Assembly (NCBI RefSeq): GCF_023065955.2
Contig: NW_026622952.1
Span: 34,421,813 to 34,485,812 of the forward strand
Source of the DNA: Ursus arctos
Lineage: Eukaryota > Chordata > Mammalia > Carnivora > Ursidae
Length of the DNA stretch: 64,000 nucleotides
Direction: 5' to 3'
Below are positions 27,701-36,084 of the stretch, in pieces. The translations under genes and the position numbers were made by a program. The notes under the pieces were generated by a model. It was not told where the DNA came from. It made no database searches and saw only the letters and a program-made list of their open reading frames with translations. Position 1 is the stretch's first letter; each line of letters starts with the position of its first letter.

Positions 27701-28999
27701 AAGTAGACTTACAGGATCCTGGGGGGAGGGGGGCGCTCAGGCTAAGATTGCCTTTTGCCCTTAGCAAAGTATTAACATTGAGGCAGTTGAGTCCCGAGAG
27801 GAATGTCACTCTGCCTGTTTCAAGGACTTGCCAATGGGCTGTAAATAGTAAGGAAATTTCATAATTCTTCCGCCTTTGTTTCCCACATCACAGCCCACAG
27901 TCATTTCCTACTTCTCAGAGATGAGCTTGAGATGTCCTCTGTAGGCAGAGGGGCGGAATGAACCCTGCTTCTCATCAGAGCAAAGCCCTGGCCAGTCCTT
28001 GGTTAGCTGGCTTTGCTTGCAGGTAACCAAGAAACAATCCTTGGAGTCACCGGGCACATCCCCCGCTACCCCACCAGGGGCTGGGGCCCTCGGCAGAGAA
28101 GTCTGCCATCCATGCGCTGGGATTGTAGAGCCCGGCAGGCCCACCACAGGCAGCGGACCCCTGGACCTCAGGACCAGGCTGTGCGACCACTAAGATGCTT
28201 TCCATTCACAGACTCTCTTTGAACCATTAAAGGTCAGGGGCAGGAATCTGAGGCAGGTCTAAAGGATTTTTCTTTTGTCCAGAGATGATACTTTCTGACC
28301 AGCTATCTTACTTAAGCACCACCAAGGCTCAGCCACTAAGGCAGAAGGAAAGACAGATCAGGCCCTACCGTAAGGGTATTTGGTATCCAGCTTGCTCTCC
28401 GCCGTCCTCCTCCAAGGCAATAGGTCATCGCTGCACCCGTTCGGCATTCCGTTATACCCGATGCCAACAATCTTGTTTTCTGCATTCACAATGCAGGCTC
28501 CAACCTACAGGGAAATGGGCCCAAAGGCTTGGTGACTTCACATGGCTGGTCTGCCCCTGGACAGGCAGTACACGACACCAGAAGCTTGCAGAGCCCCAAA
28601 GAGAGCACGCGGCTTCCGGCGGTGTGTGAAGAGCCCTCTATCCCCTCGCCTGCTTTCTGTGGCAGCTCCCAAGCCAGAGAAAGCAGACTCCCTAACTCCA
28701 GAGGGGGTCCAAGAAGCTGTGAACAGTGGCATGTGAAAAACGGAAGCCCCCAGGGATAAAGCACAAAAGACAGACTTCCTCTGCCTTTAAGTTGCCAAGC
28801 ATCCACTGAGGGTCTTCCTGCTGTGATTTGTTCATTTCCAGGTATCTCTGTGTCTGTGAGTGTCCAACGCTCTCCTAGGAAACTCACTTACCTGTGAATT
28901 TGGATCTTTGCTTCTCTGTGCTGATAAGAAGGCCACTGCCATGAAATACTCGGGCCATTCCAAATAGTCATCACGTTTTTTGCAGGGAACTTCACTCAT
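7002..28999 (-). CDS. DCTD: DCTD, deoxycytidylate (dCMP) deaminase, complete 5-exon CDS (178 aa)
   Basis: Join of 28999-28892, 28504-28369, 9947-9831, 8485-8389 and 7080-7002 on the minus strand: 537 nt, 178 codons plus TGA. The enzyme hydrolyses dCMP to dUMP and ammonia in the cytosol, supplying thymidylate synthase. Family knowledge: zinc-dependent cytidine deaminase fold, hexamer, activated by dCTP and inhibited by dTTP. Seen here: the HAE motif with His84 and Glu86, and the PCNEC motif with Cys110 and Cys113, which are the zinc ligands and proton shuttle. Every junction has GT donor and AG acceptor with matching phase (0, 1, 1, 2), and there are no frameshifts or internal stops, so the gene appears functional. 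The ATG was chosen because it gives the standard MSEV start and length. Compared with the human protein as I remember it, there are about a dozen mostly conservative substitutions (e.g. Ser5Pro, Ala in place of Ser45, Thr in place of Ile156), none at the zinc site. Confidence 0.97.
7081..8388 (-). other. DCTD: DCTD last intron (1,308 bp)
   Basis: Lies between donor GTAAGC at 8388 and acceptor TTTAG at 7081. No repeat recognised. The short ORFs here are chance readings. Confidence 0.85.
8389..8485 (-). CDS. DCTD: DCTD coding exon (residues 121-153)
   Basis: The 97-bp exon starts at 8485 after the acceptor TGAAG, completing Gly121, and encodes [20 protein letters not shown] followed by [11 protein letters not shown]. 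It ends in AG (phase 2, Arg153) at the donor GTAAGC (8388). The SDKYHDSDE motif is characteristic of vertebrate dCMP deaminase. This exon is slightly more diverged from human than the others (Met for Ala, Arg for Leu, Asp for Asn, Ala for Thr near its end). Frame and length are conserved. Confidence 0.96.
8486..9830 (-). other. DCTD: DCTD intron between zinc-site exon and next exon (1,345 bp)
   Basis: Lies between donor GTAGGA at 9830 and acceptor GAAG at 8486. Contains no recognised repeat. It has a direct repeat of about 17 bp, 'ccaagaactgattcc', twice near 8902-8938. Confidence 0.85.
9831..9947 (-). CDS. DCTD: DCTD zinc-site exon (residues 82-121)
   Basis: The exon opens with TG, completing Val82 from the previous exon, then [10 protein letters not shown]..., and runs 117 bp to a G before the donor GTAGGA at 9830. 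It carries all catalytic groups: His84 and Glu86 in CHAE, and Cys110 and Cys113 in PCNEC. The acceptor is a CT-rich tract ending CCACAG at 9948. Variants relative to the remembered human protein are Ala for Thr97 and Thr for Ser102, outside the zinc site. Confidence 0.97.
10068..10269 (-). mobile_element. CanSINE in DCTD large intron
   Basis: Antisense copy 120 bp upstream of the zinc-site exon. Flanked by a near-perfect 13-bp duplication (agactcaatttct / agactcgatttct). Same orientation as DCTD on the minus strand. Length about 200 bp. Confidence 0.95.
10286..11640 (-). other. DCTD large intron, no repeat confidently recognised
   Basis: Moderately GC-rich intron. A segment near 11060-11150 is weakly like MER5A (an old hAT transposon) but too diverged to call. 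Open frames on both strands near 10.3-10.7 kb overlap each other and show no family resemblance. Confidence 0.5.
11640..11800 (+). mobile_element. L2 3' end fragment
   Basis: Shows the L2 3' signature 'cttgagggcagagaccgg', interrupted by a C run of 12 at about 11726-11737, then 'tactgaatgaataaagg' at the end. Diverged, about 160 bp. Confidence 0.7.
12290..12370 (-). mobile_element. L1 3' end fragment (antisense)
   Basis: T-rich start followed by 'aattcaattaattaacaaatag', the reverse complement of the carnivore L1 terminus (ttaattgaatttaaa). Short and truncated. Confidence 0.6.
12577..12766 (-). mobile_element. CanSINE in DCTD large intron
   Basis: Antisense copy from TATTTTATTTATTTATTTGACAG to CCACCCAGGCGCCCC. 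A short partial duplication of the target (aagaca) is visible on both sides. Confidence 0.93.
13281..13500 (+). mobile_element. CanSINE in DCTD large intron
   Basis: Sense copy with head GGGGCGCCTGGGTGGC, tail (AAAT)n at 13467-13490. Flanked by a long duplication (aagtgtgtaactatgg / aagtatgtaactatgg). Older subfamily with 'gactcttggttttggctcagg'. Confidence 0.95.
13520..17285 (-). other. DCTD large intron, mostly unique sequence
   Basis: About 3.8 kb with no repeat confidently recognised. GC-rich patches at 15.15-15.4 and 16.2-17.25 kb create several overlapping open frames on both strands (up to about 110 codons). None shows a domain or consistent splice context. Confidence 0.55.
17286..17405 (+). 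mobile_element. MIR fragment
   Basis: Matches the MIR middle and 3' part: 'cctgtgaaatggaaag', then 'agcacggcacagagtgg' and 'ggtgaatgctcgtgat'. Strongly diverged. Confidence 0.6.
17842..18064 (+). mobile_element. Young CanSINE with 33-bp A-tail
   Basis: Full-length sense copy (antisense to DCTD). Uninterrupted run of about 33 A at 18033-18065 and a perfect 15-bp target duplication agaaacagaacacga (17827-17841 and 18065-18079). The pure tail and perfect duplication indicate a recent insertion. Confidence 0.97.
18165..18300 (+). mobile_element. MIR fragment
   Basis: Reads as the MIR core: 'gaggagtcaggatgtg', 'ttccagctctgcaagg', 'ggcaactcactgatcc', then 'aaaatggggttta'. About 135 bp, diverged. 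Confidence 0.7.
18540..19880 (+). mobile_element. L2 (LINE-2) 3' region, about 1.3 kb
   Basis: Extended similarity to L2: 'tgtctccagcctagacc', 'ctccaaaatacaccagattc', 'ctgccccaggctttcacc', 'tcagcctaaaagtcacttcc', and the terminal 'gagtgcctggcatgggac...gctgagtgatgaa'. This explains the 165-, 101- and 90-codon plus-strand open frames here, which are not host genes. A C run of 15 lies just upstream (18504-18518). Confidence 0.75.
19890..21976 (-). other. DCTD large intron, no gene; (AT)n microsatellite
   Basis: Contains a pure (AT)n of about 40 bp at 21087-21126. A 130-codon plus-strand frame at 20238-20630 has no recognisable domain and no splice support. Otherwise AT-rich unique sequence. Confidence 0.55.
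21977..22095 (+). mobile_element. Short old CanSINE
   Basis: Head 'gggcgcctggctggctagg', B-box region 'gagttcgagccccacattgg' and a short A-rich tail, lacking the CT-rich part. Flanked by aaaatacatagtaaaa / aaaatacatagataaaa. Confidence 0.92.
22258..22444 (-). other. Unexplained coding-like segment with splice acceptor
   Basis: On the minus strand a good acceptor (pyrimidine-rich tract ending CTTGCAG, AG at 22446-22445) precedes about 61 open codons ending in TAG at 22260-22258. The reading begins with a Pro/Ser-rich part ([20 protein letters not shown]), then a charged helix-like part containing [19 protein letters not shown] and [14 protein letters not shown] do not recognise the family. 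The frame is phase 2 at the acceptor, so it does not join in this frame to the DCTD exon at 28369 (phase 1). That junction would give a different frame ending after about 28 codons. The plus strand also has an open frame here. It may be chance. Confidence 0.25.
22660..24160 (-). other. DCTD large intron, no gene recognised
   Basis: Unique-looking intron. A 136-codon minus-strand frame (22818-23228) overlaps another minus-strand frame and two plus-strand frames and shows no domain. No repeat confidently named. Confidence 0.5.
24165..24320 (+). mobile_element. Probable MIR fragment
   Basis: MIR-like order: 'gggcactgacctcagagttagg', 'ggcattacaaagg', 'tttctgggcctttc', 'ccatccataaaagaaacagg'. Heavily diverged. 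Confidence 0.5.
24484..24690 (+). mobile_element. CanSINE with degenerate (AAAAG)n tail
   Basis: Sense copy with head 'gggggcacctggggtggc', 'gatctcagtgtcatgagatcg' and a G-interrupted A-rich tail. Target duplication atgctagtg / atgctaatg. It has inserted at the edge of the L1 fragment that follows. Confidence 0.93.
24692..25120 (+). mobile_element. L1 3' end fragment with internal 30-bp A run
   Basis: L1 3' UTR blocks: 'atgatctcacatatgtctgg', then a 30-bp A run at 24724-24753, 'gaacagattggtagttgcc', 'cactgtacacctgaaatc' and 'aatgttacatgtcaattat'. Sense orientation, truncated. The antisense 164-codon frame here is spurious. Confidence 0.85.
25121..27320 (-). other. DCTD large intron, no gene recognised
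   Basis: Includes an A run at about 25384-25403. Two overlapping plus-strand frames of 155 and 166 codons at 25749-26296 (antisense to DCTD) have no recognisable domain, and overlapping frames of this size can arise by chance in the GC-rich part. Nothing else supported. Confidence 0.5.
27326..27887 (-). mobile_element. Solo LTR of an endogenous retrovirus, sense to DCTD
   Basis: On the minus strand it runs from TGTGGGAAACAAAGGCGG through 'aatttccttactatttacagcc', an AATAAA-type block (GGTAATAAATGAC near 27560), 'gctctttctgcccacggg' and 'aagaattctttcttggtcg' to a CCTAACA end. That is the order of a gammaretrovirus-like (class I) carnivore LTR of about 560 bp. No internal viral sequence is present. 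No matching 4-bp target duplication is obvious, so the edges may be slightly off. It lies about 480 bp downstream of a DCTD exon donor, within the large intron. Confidence 0.75.
28369..28504 (-). CDS. DCTD: DCTD coding exon (residues 37-81 plus first base of Val82)
   Basis: The acceptor CTGTAG at 28510-28505 is preceded by a pyrimidine tract. The exon is 136 bp and encodes [20 protein letters not shown] and then a PNGCSDD...KYPY block. This is the conserved nucleotide-binding part of the enzyme (GYNGMP). It ends with a single G (phase 1) before the donor GTAGGG at 28368. The intron downstream is the largest in the gene, 18,421 bp (28368-9948). Confidence 0.97.
28505..28891 (-). other. DCTD: DCTD short intron (387 bp)
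   Basis: Bounded by donor GTAAGT at 28891 and acceptor TGTAG at 28505. No repeat recognised. Confidence 0.9.
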
Positions 29000-29006
29000 G
29001 CTGGGT
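28892..29006 (-). CDS. DCTD: DCTD exon with start codon (residues 1-36)
   Basis: The acceptor is a CT-rich tract ending in CTAG at 29010-29007, so the exon begins at 29006 with seven untranslated bases before the ATG at 28999-28997. It encodes MSEV...KDPNSQ, residues 1-36, and ends in CAG before a consensus GTAAGT donor at 28891. It contains the conserved [24 protein letters not shown] block typical of the dCMP deaminase N-terminus. The following intron is only 387 bp. Reading upstream through the acceptor, the codons just before ATG would be Pro-Ser, resembling the Pro-Asn that precedes this methionine in the longer human isoform (from memory). Confidence 0.97.
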
Positions 29007-30561
29007 CTAGAAGGAAAAGAGTGGTTGAGAAAAGCACTTCGGTACACCTGCTTTCCAGGTCAACGCAACCACATGTCCACTTTGGATCTGCAAAGTCAGA
29101 CAATTTCAGTTACATTTATCTGTCAGAAATCATAGATTGTGGGACCTCAGAGAGTGTCTGGCCTTAAGAAAAAAATTAAATTTATGTTACTATTCCAGCA
29201 GTTTGGATTTGGCACGTAGAGTTTCACGTTCCCAAATACTACATCTATGTACTGCTTGCTCATAGGATTTTTTTCAATTTCCTACAAATGCCTGCCCCAC
29301 AAGTTGGTCTTGTCCATCACCTCCCTCCCTTAGGAAATAGAGCCAACACAAGAGGGAGGGAGGGAGAAAGGAGAACATTCATTGACCATCTACTATCTTT
29401 CAGACACTGTGAAGGGTTATACACATCATCTCACTCAAGCCTCAGTCCTAACAAAGGTAGTAACATCCCATCTTACAGAGACTCCCCTAAATCACACCGG
29501 ATTATTATCCATGCCAGTCAAATTCCCCTGGAGCTGTCCCAGCTCTGATACTAACGAGGTAATCTGTCCCTTTCCCCCTTAGCTTCCCCAGATGAAAACA
29601 GAAGTTATCAACTCTGAGTACTGAATCAAAGGAGAAACAATGAAAAGTGTCAAGTGCTGTTATTACTGAGGCAAAGTTTTAGTAACGTGGTCTTCACTCT
29701 CTCACAGGCAGGCTCGAGCTGTTCTAGGACAGGGGGAGCCCCTGAAACTTCCAGTAAGGGCTGGGGTCCTTTCAAGGGAAACTAAACAGCACGACGGAGG
29801 AGGGCAACAGAAGATCTGAGTATGTATCGCTGAGCCTTCTTGAGCATCTGGGTGGAAGGGAGATGTGACTTTCCCAGCACTTGGGTTTCAGCCTCTAGCC
29901 CTTGGCTTAAACCGGGCAGCGCGGCAGTGCCTCAGACGGGGACGCAGGGAAAAAGTCGCTACTGGGAACCATGATTATCCACGGACTGTGTTGCCCAAAT
30001 TCTAAGAAGCCTATAAGCCCTCCTAACACCAAGCGATGCTGGACTGCACTGGTTCACCGCCGGCTCAAGGGTTAGCATCCATGCTGCAGGGTGCCAGTTA
30101 AGTGCCCACGAAACAGCAGGTGGGAGGGGAAGAGAGGGAAAGGAAGGTATTACTGCAACGTCGCTTTAACGCTCACTGGAGACCCGAAACCCAGCTGCAG
30201 CAACAAGAGGGACGCTGCTCCAGGGGGACACATCTGGTACCCTGCCGGGACAGAACCCACGCTCCTCCGCCCGCACCCCTGCCGGAGTCCGAGCCGGGCG
30301 AAACCAGGCACCCCGAGCCCCCACGTGGGCGCAGGAAGTGCCTGCCAGTCTCAGCCTCCAGTCCCACCCGCCCTCGGTTTCCTGGAGGGAGCAAGTCTCA
30401 AGTACCCGGCCCTCCGGCTCGCCATCGTTGGCCCCGAGGGAGGTTTCCCCGGGAGGGGGGGAACCTCGGGCTTCCCGGCCCTGAGCCCCGCCACCGGCCG
30501 GGCGTCCCGCACCCCCGCGCCCAGCGCTCGCGCGGCGCCGCGGGGCGCGCAGGCCGCGTAC
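29007..30561 (-). other. DCTD: Probable DCTD first intron
   Basis: Runs from the candidate 5' donor to the acceptor at 29007. The 3' edge is well supported and the 5' edge is tentative. Includes a MIR fragment (29370-29560) and part of the CpG island. Confidence 0.5.
29370..29560 (-). mobile_element. MIR fragment
   Basis: Reverse-orientation MIR: 'cattgaccatctactatc', 'acacatcatctcactcaagcc', 'aggtagtaacatcccatc', 'ttacagagactcccctaaatc'. Diverged. Confidence 0.65.
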
Positions 30562-31120
30562 CGCACGGCAGGGCTGGCCCCCGGCTGGTCCTCCGCTGCG
30601 GGTCCACGCTCGCAGGCCGCCGCCGCCGCCCCGCCGCCGCGCGCGCAGGGAAAGGAAGTCGGGAGAAGAGGCGGGGCCGCGGCGGGGCCGGAAGGTGACT
30701 GCGGACGGGCGGCCACGCGCTCTGGGGAGGGGGCCCCGGCGGGCGCGCGCCAGGCGGGGAAGTCCTGGGCAAGGTCGCCTCCGCTTCTTTGTCCGGGGCC
30801 CACAGCGCGCTCGGCCGGCGGTGTGGCGGGAGACCTTTAGGACCAGCGCACAAAAGACTCCTCCGGGCCTGGCGGCCTCCCTGTGTTGAGGCGGATGGTT
30901 TGGGATTTGACCCTGACCGGCGCCGGCTCCTGGATGCCCTTGAAACCGCCCCGAGGCCGCGGGGCTGGGACCCGCAGTGATCGCCCCGCAACGGTGGCGG
31001 CCCGGCCGACCTGCGCCCCGAGCTCCCCGAGCCTCTGCCCGCGCTCGTGGTCCCCAGCCTGGGCCCCACGGAGGACTGCTCGCGGGGGCTCCCGGGGCTC
31101 TGACTTGATAATCGTCGCAT
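30240..31120 (-). promoter_or_regulatory. DCTD: CpG-island promoter of DCTD
   Basis: A dense run of CpG dinucleotides and very high GC, the only such island in the window, lies 1.2-2.1 kb upstream of the exon with the DCTD start codon. It holds Sp1-type GC boxes (GGGGCGGGG-like units around 30668-30690) and an adjacent CCGGAAGG ETS-type motif. No clear TATA box is seen, as expected for a housekeeping nucleotide-metabolism gene. Several long open frames run through it on both strands, but these come from high GC (few stops). Divergent transcription to the plus side is possible but not shown. Confidence 0.85.
30562..30803 (-). other. DCTD: Candidate DCTD 5' exon ending at donor 30561, frame open into DCTD
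   Basis: Within the island a plausible splice donor (GTGCG|GTACGC) lies at 30561-30560 on the minus strand. If it joins the acceptor at 29007, the frame that enters MSEV is open upstream from an ATG at 30803-30801: 80 codons, a split Arg, then Pro-Ser-Met. One alternative frame just before the donor reads Gly-Gly-Gln-Pro-Cys, like part of the N-terminal extension in the longer human isoform as I recall it, but it has no ATG here and does not join in frame. Exon limits and transcription start are inferred. The donor is non-consensus but usable. Confidence 0.35.
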
Positions 31121-33195
31121 TTTTCACATCTCCGAATCTGAGGGTTGGGTGGTTTTGCTTGGTGGTGGTGAGTTTGTTTTTACCGAACCCCCACCCCGGC
31201 ATCTACCGTCCACTTAAACCTCTCGCTGTAAATCAATAGTATTAGTAAATAAAAGACGACCCGAAGGAGTCTAGTGCCGTGAAACTGAAAAGGGCAGGAA
31301 GTAAGGAGGCCTGGTTTTGGCCTCTGGAACGGGCCTGCGGTGTCACTGTGTCGTGGGGAATGTGGAGGGTAGAGCTTGACAGTTTCCCCGCAGGACTGGT
31401 AGGGCGGGTACGGCGGGACGCTATGCCTCGAGGCACAGATGTCTCGAAGTTACATTTGCATTTGCGCTTTGCATGGCCCGCTCAGTTTCCACCCAAAGGG
31501 CGTGGAAGGGCCAGAGCTGTGCGCGCGGAAGCCTGCTAACCCTTCCCAGCCGCACCCTGTACACGTCTCTCAAGCTAACCCCAACCTTGCGTTGGGCCGG
31601 GTGTAAAATTGCACACAGTGTTACAGTTGCTTAAAAAACAAACAAACAAACAAAAAAGAAAAACCAGAGAAACGGGGCACAGGTCAATAAGAAAGGCTAT
31701 CCGTGAGATTTCCATAGGCCCCAAGGAAGTAAATCAGATTTTCTTGAACTTCATTATTCTATTCAAACGTGTAGCCCCTCATTCTGGTGGAACAAAAGAA
31801 CCGTTCTGTGTTACACATAGGGCTTGAGGATACCGTCAGCACTCCTTAAATAATAGCTACTGTAATAATCATGTGTTCTGATCGGCACATCCCAGATCTG
31901 AGCCACTAATCCAAACAAAAGCTTGTTAACTACATTAATTTAGCCTAACGGGAGAAGAATGATGAGAATAAACAGTTGGTTCTGTCTAATTTCTCACTAC
32001 CGCAGACACATCATTCTTTATCTCATGGTCCAGCCTGTAGATTCAATAATGAAATTATGTACTGTGTTTCGTGGATGCCAGGAAAGCAAAGAGAAAAATA
32101 CTTCATCATTAACCATAGATTTTTTTTTTTTTTGCTTTGATAAGAGTCAAGCTTGAAAGAGCTACATAGATTAAGATGATGATTTTTAATGTCAAGTTAA
32201 CTTTACTTGGCTGGCTTGTTGCCACTAAAACTTATTACATACGAGCCCTTGGTTCCCCTCCCCCTCCCACATCCAGGGCTTGGTCTTTGTCACGCTCGTC
32301 CATAGTCTTTGAGTCTTCACAGCTCCATTTCTCTTCTTACCAATCTCCAGCCAATACATCACCAATTGCTGCTGGTCCTTCAACCACAACATCATTAAGC
32401 TTTCTTCCTTCCTCTGCTCTGTAAAGACTGTCATGCATAATTTAGTTTCTCCTCATCATTCTCCATTTTGGTCAGCTCACACACTCCGCTCTGCAATAAA
32501 TTCAGGATCCTGCTTGCTGCAAACACATTACCCTGAATGTTCCTGCGTTTCACAGCAAGTCTCTCATCTTACAACATGACATCATTCATAATACAGGAAA
32601 CCCTCCTGATTCATAGTCTCAGAAGTTGAGGTTTCAATTATTCTGCACCCACAGCCAACCCAGGCAGCCAAGGAGGAAGAAAAATGCATTCCTTGGTTTA
32701 TCTTGCTCATTAACACCTTGTAACTCCAAGTGCGAGTGTAAATGTTAGATCTCTCTTGCTAATACCTTGTATTTTGGTTTCTAATTGAGGCTCTTTCCCC
32801 ACCTACCACAGACTGGAGGCTCACTACGTTTTCAGCCAAATCAAGAGCAAGGAGAGGGGGCTTCACCTAGAGGTGAACACGCTCAGACGATTGTAAGGAC
32901 CATTGTCCCCGGCTGGGCCTGGCTCCTCTGCTTACAGGACTGTGGGTTATCTATGCCCCACCTGTAGCATCACCTGGGATGTATTTCAGGACCTCGAAGG
33001 TGGGGGATCCCAATGAAAACAATGAGAGATTCTCATTGTCAAGGTGAGATTCTTTGGGGGCTCCCTCAAATGGGGCTTTGATGGCATTCACGATGTCTGC
33101 CCTACCAAGATACCGCTTACCACTTCCCCCACCACCTCTTCTCGCCCAGAAAAGGATGTGCCTTGCAGCCCGGAAACAGGCAGGGAGTCTAGAAA
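31121..33195 (+). other. Upstream flank of DCTD, no gene recognised
   Basis: Downgrade from island to AT-rich DNA. An (AAAC)n stretch lies at about 31633-31655. A segment at 32270-32420 is weakly L2-like ('gagtcttcacagctcc', 'ccaatacatcaccaattgctg'). No exon of a divergent gene can be supported. Confidence 0.5.
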
Positions 33196-33485
33196 GCAGC
33201 TGGTGTGTGTATCAGGGGTTGTCATGGGAGAAAGGCACAGGGCTTGGACTCAAACCAGAGTCTGCACTCTAGTTCCATTTTTTACTACCCAAATGACCTT
33301 CAGAAGGGACTCACATTCTTGGAGTGTTCGTCTCCTCATCTGCAAAATCAGTAACATTCAATCATTTTGTATTAATTCTCTATGTGCTCAGTGCTGCGAA
33401 TACCAACATCAAACAAGATAAGCCAGCCCTTACCTCACAGGGCTTACCCCCCTCTCTCAAACAAATGCTGAATAAATGAACCTCA
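33196..33485 (+). mobile_element. MIR fragment
   Basis: Sense MIR: 'gggcttggactcaaaccag', 'ccaaatgaccttcag', 'gtctcctcatctgcaaaatc', and the end 'aaatgctgaataaatgaacc'. About 290 bp. Confidence 0.65.
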
Positions 33486-33899
33486 TTGCTGGCTCAGTGA
33501 ACACATATAGATGTTGTGATAAAAGTCTCCTGTCAGAATATCTTGGTTCTTAATCCAGTAGTCGTCAAGGTCAAAAATCGCTTTTCACAGCTCCACAGCT
33601 GCACTTAGAGCCAAAGTACCATGGTTTCTGTTTTTCAGAGGAATAATTGTTTATATTTCCATGAAGCAGTCCAAACTAGAGAGAACGGTTAAACCTTAAG
33701 TACAATGATGACTGGAATACGGGCTAAACCAGAAAAGAAGTCAATGAAAATTCTAGAAAAGAAATTACATGTGTGTTGCTGTGAATTTATATATTTTTAC
33801 ATGTACGTTAGAAGATGAGGTCAGTTGTTCATAATGGAAGAGATACAGACTGCAGATTGATCTATCAGAATATTAATATCAAAAAAATGCAAGATTCCT

Positions 33900-34117
33900 G
33901 GGACGCCTGGATGACTCAGTTGGTTGGGCATCCGACTCTTGGTTTCAGCTCAGGTCATGATCTCAGGGGTCATGGGATCGAGCCCCCCATCAGGCTCCAC
34001 ACTGAGCACGGAGTCTGCTTGAGATTCTTTCCCACTCCCTCTTTCTCCCCCTCTGCTCCTCCTCATGCTCTCTCTCGTTCTAAAATAAATAAATAAAATC
34101 TTTTAAAAAAAATTTTA
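33900..34117 (+). mobile_element. CanSINE (older, receives nested copy)
   Basis: Sense copy with head 'gggacgcctggatgactc' and tail (AAAT)n. The outer target duplication is caagattcct / caagatttct, with the second half lying beyond the nested SINE at about 34339. Confidence 0.93.
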
Positions 34118-34312
34118 GGGGCGCCTGGGTGGCACAGCGGTTAAGCACCTGCCTTCGGCTCAGGGCGTGATCCCGGCGTTCTGGGATCGAGCCCCACATC
34201 AGGCTCCTCTGCTGGGAGCCTGCTTCTTCCTCTCCCACTCCCCCTGCTTGTGTTCCCTCTCTCACTGGCTGTCTCTCTCTCTGTCGAATAAATAAATAAA
34301 ATCTTTAAAAAA
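34118..34312 (+). mobile_element. Young-type CanSINE inserted in the tail of another CanSINE
   Basis: Sense copy starting GGGGCGCCTGGGTGGCACAG with the young-type 'ctcccactccccctgcttg' segment, placed directly in the A-rich tail of the upstream SINE. The tandem pair is therefore a two-step insertion. Confidence 0.94.
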
Positions 34313-34344
34313 TTTTTTTTAATTTTTTTAAAAATTCAAGATTT

Positions 34345-36080
34345 CTAAGCAAGATTTTTATGAGTTGACGGCCCCGATTACCTTTATTGCCACACATCTT
34401 CAAAATTATAATGAAGTTCAATGAGGAAATGTTAACTTAGCAGGTGGGCAGAGTGGGTGCTTTGCTATTGTATGTCAGTAAATGTTAGTTGACCAAATTA
34501 AGGAATAGACAATAATGGCTTTATGCCAAAAATTCTGGAGCACCCAACACATAAAGAGAAGTCTTCATATGTAAACTCTAATTATACCTGCTTCCTTTTT
34601 CTCCTTGCATTTAATGGACCTGGATAGACATTGGGTAAGTGATGTCTTGGGGTGGTGGTCGGGAAGCGAGGGGCAGCAGAATGGTTTTCAAGACTTGCAG
34701 TACCTCTGTCTTGGGATTTTGGTCTTAGTCTGCAAATAACCATCTCTAGAACCAAAGTAAAAGGCAGCTGGGGAAGCTGTCTGCTTTTCCGTGGTGATGT
34801 CAGCTCTCCCCACGACTTGCTTTTCCCCTACAGAGCTGAACTTGTAGCCTCTTTCATACATAACTGGTGGAAGGTGATGGAAATTACATGTCTTATCGCT
34901 TCTTAAAAGAAAAAAAAATACATAAAATGTAAATCTAAAAGAAATGGGCAATTTTCTTGTACCACTTTATATTTCTGTGTAAGTCACCAAGTGCCAATCA
35001 TTCTGACTTTTTAAAATTCAAATTTGTCAAGCAGCATGTAAGCTTTCAGTGTTGTACAAGAAAAGATAATGCTTCATGTGGGACAGCCACTTAGGCTAGC
35101 TCTGCAAAGGTGCCTACCAAAAGAGAATTTATCAGATTGCTTGTTTTATGGAAATATTAACAGCTTCATTAAATTGTCCCTCTCCTCGGGGGTCACCATG
35201 GAATCTACTGAAAGGTAATCAGCAAGGTATTATGGTTCTGGATATAGAATTCTTTATTGACATCAAAGTCACTGCTCACTTCGTAACGTATGTTCTAACG
35301 AACGTAACACCGGAAGTTGATGGCTGTCATAACATAACCTGCTCGGCACGTTGTGTCTTCCCCCAGCTAACTGGAGAGCTCGTGGAGGGTAAATTTCTAA
35401 AATGAGAAAGCAAGAATTAAATTAATATTTCAGTACTGCAGCTCCCTGTGTACATGTATACGGAAGGTAACATCTGGGGTCCGGCCAGGAGGCAAAACAT
35501 TATCTTCTGCACAAATGAGCAAACAAAACAAGGAAGGAAGATGTCTGAATAAGTACTGACACTGTTCCCAGTAAAAAATTCTAAGCTTTGGTGCAGGAGG
35601 TGATGGAGAACATGGCAGGAACAAGGTCAGAGTCCTCCCAAAGTCCCATTTTTTATCAACCTCTGTCAGCTCGAGTGTTTGATCGACGACCCAGAAGAGA
35701 GGAAAGGTAGAGAGCTGTCAGCCACGAAGTATTTGGAGATAGTTTGATGGTAATGCTGTCTTCAAATTAGCCCTGGACTGAGTTAAATATCAAACAAAGG
35801 GAGTAGAACGGCACGCGTGAAGTCATCCTTATGAGAAGGAGAGAGATTTAATAGTTCGGTGGTTACAGCAACCACTATCCTGCAAGAAAAATCAATACCC
35901 ACGCGGTGTTAGAATCACACCGAGAGCTCCTGGAGCCGAGCCATTTCGCTGAAGAATAAACCCAGGTTCATTAAAGTAGAAAGTCAGGATGTGGTAGGAG
36001 GTCAAGCACAAACACACCCTGGGCTCTTTTGTCCGGAAACCCGAGAAGATGTTCTTCTTTCAGGATCCAAGTATTTTTTA
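34345..36080. other. Intergenic, no gene recognised
   Basis: Unique-looking DNA with scattered CpGs. An 85-codon frame at 35148-35405 and a few smaller frames show no family resemblance. No repeats confidently named. Confidence 0.5.
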
Positions 36081-36084
36081 AAAA

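Noticed and set aside
30091..31120. Long open frames (249 codons plus, 240 and 150 codons minus) in the CpG island
   Set aside because: They overlap on both strands in very GC-rich DNA where stops are rare. Compositions are Pro/Arg/Ala/Gly-biased. Only the minus frame continuous with DCTD is kept, as a tentative finding.
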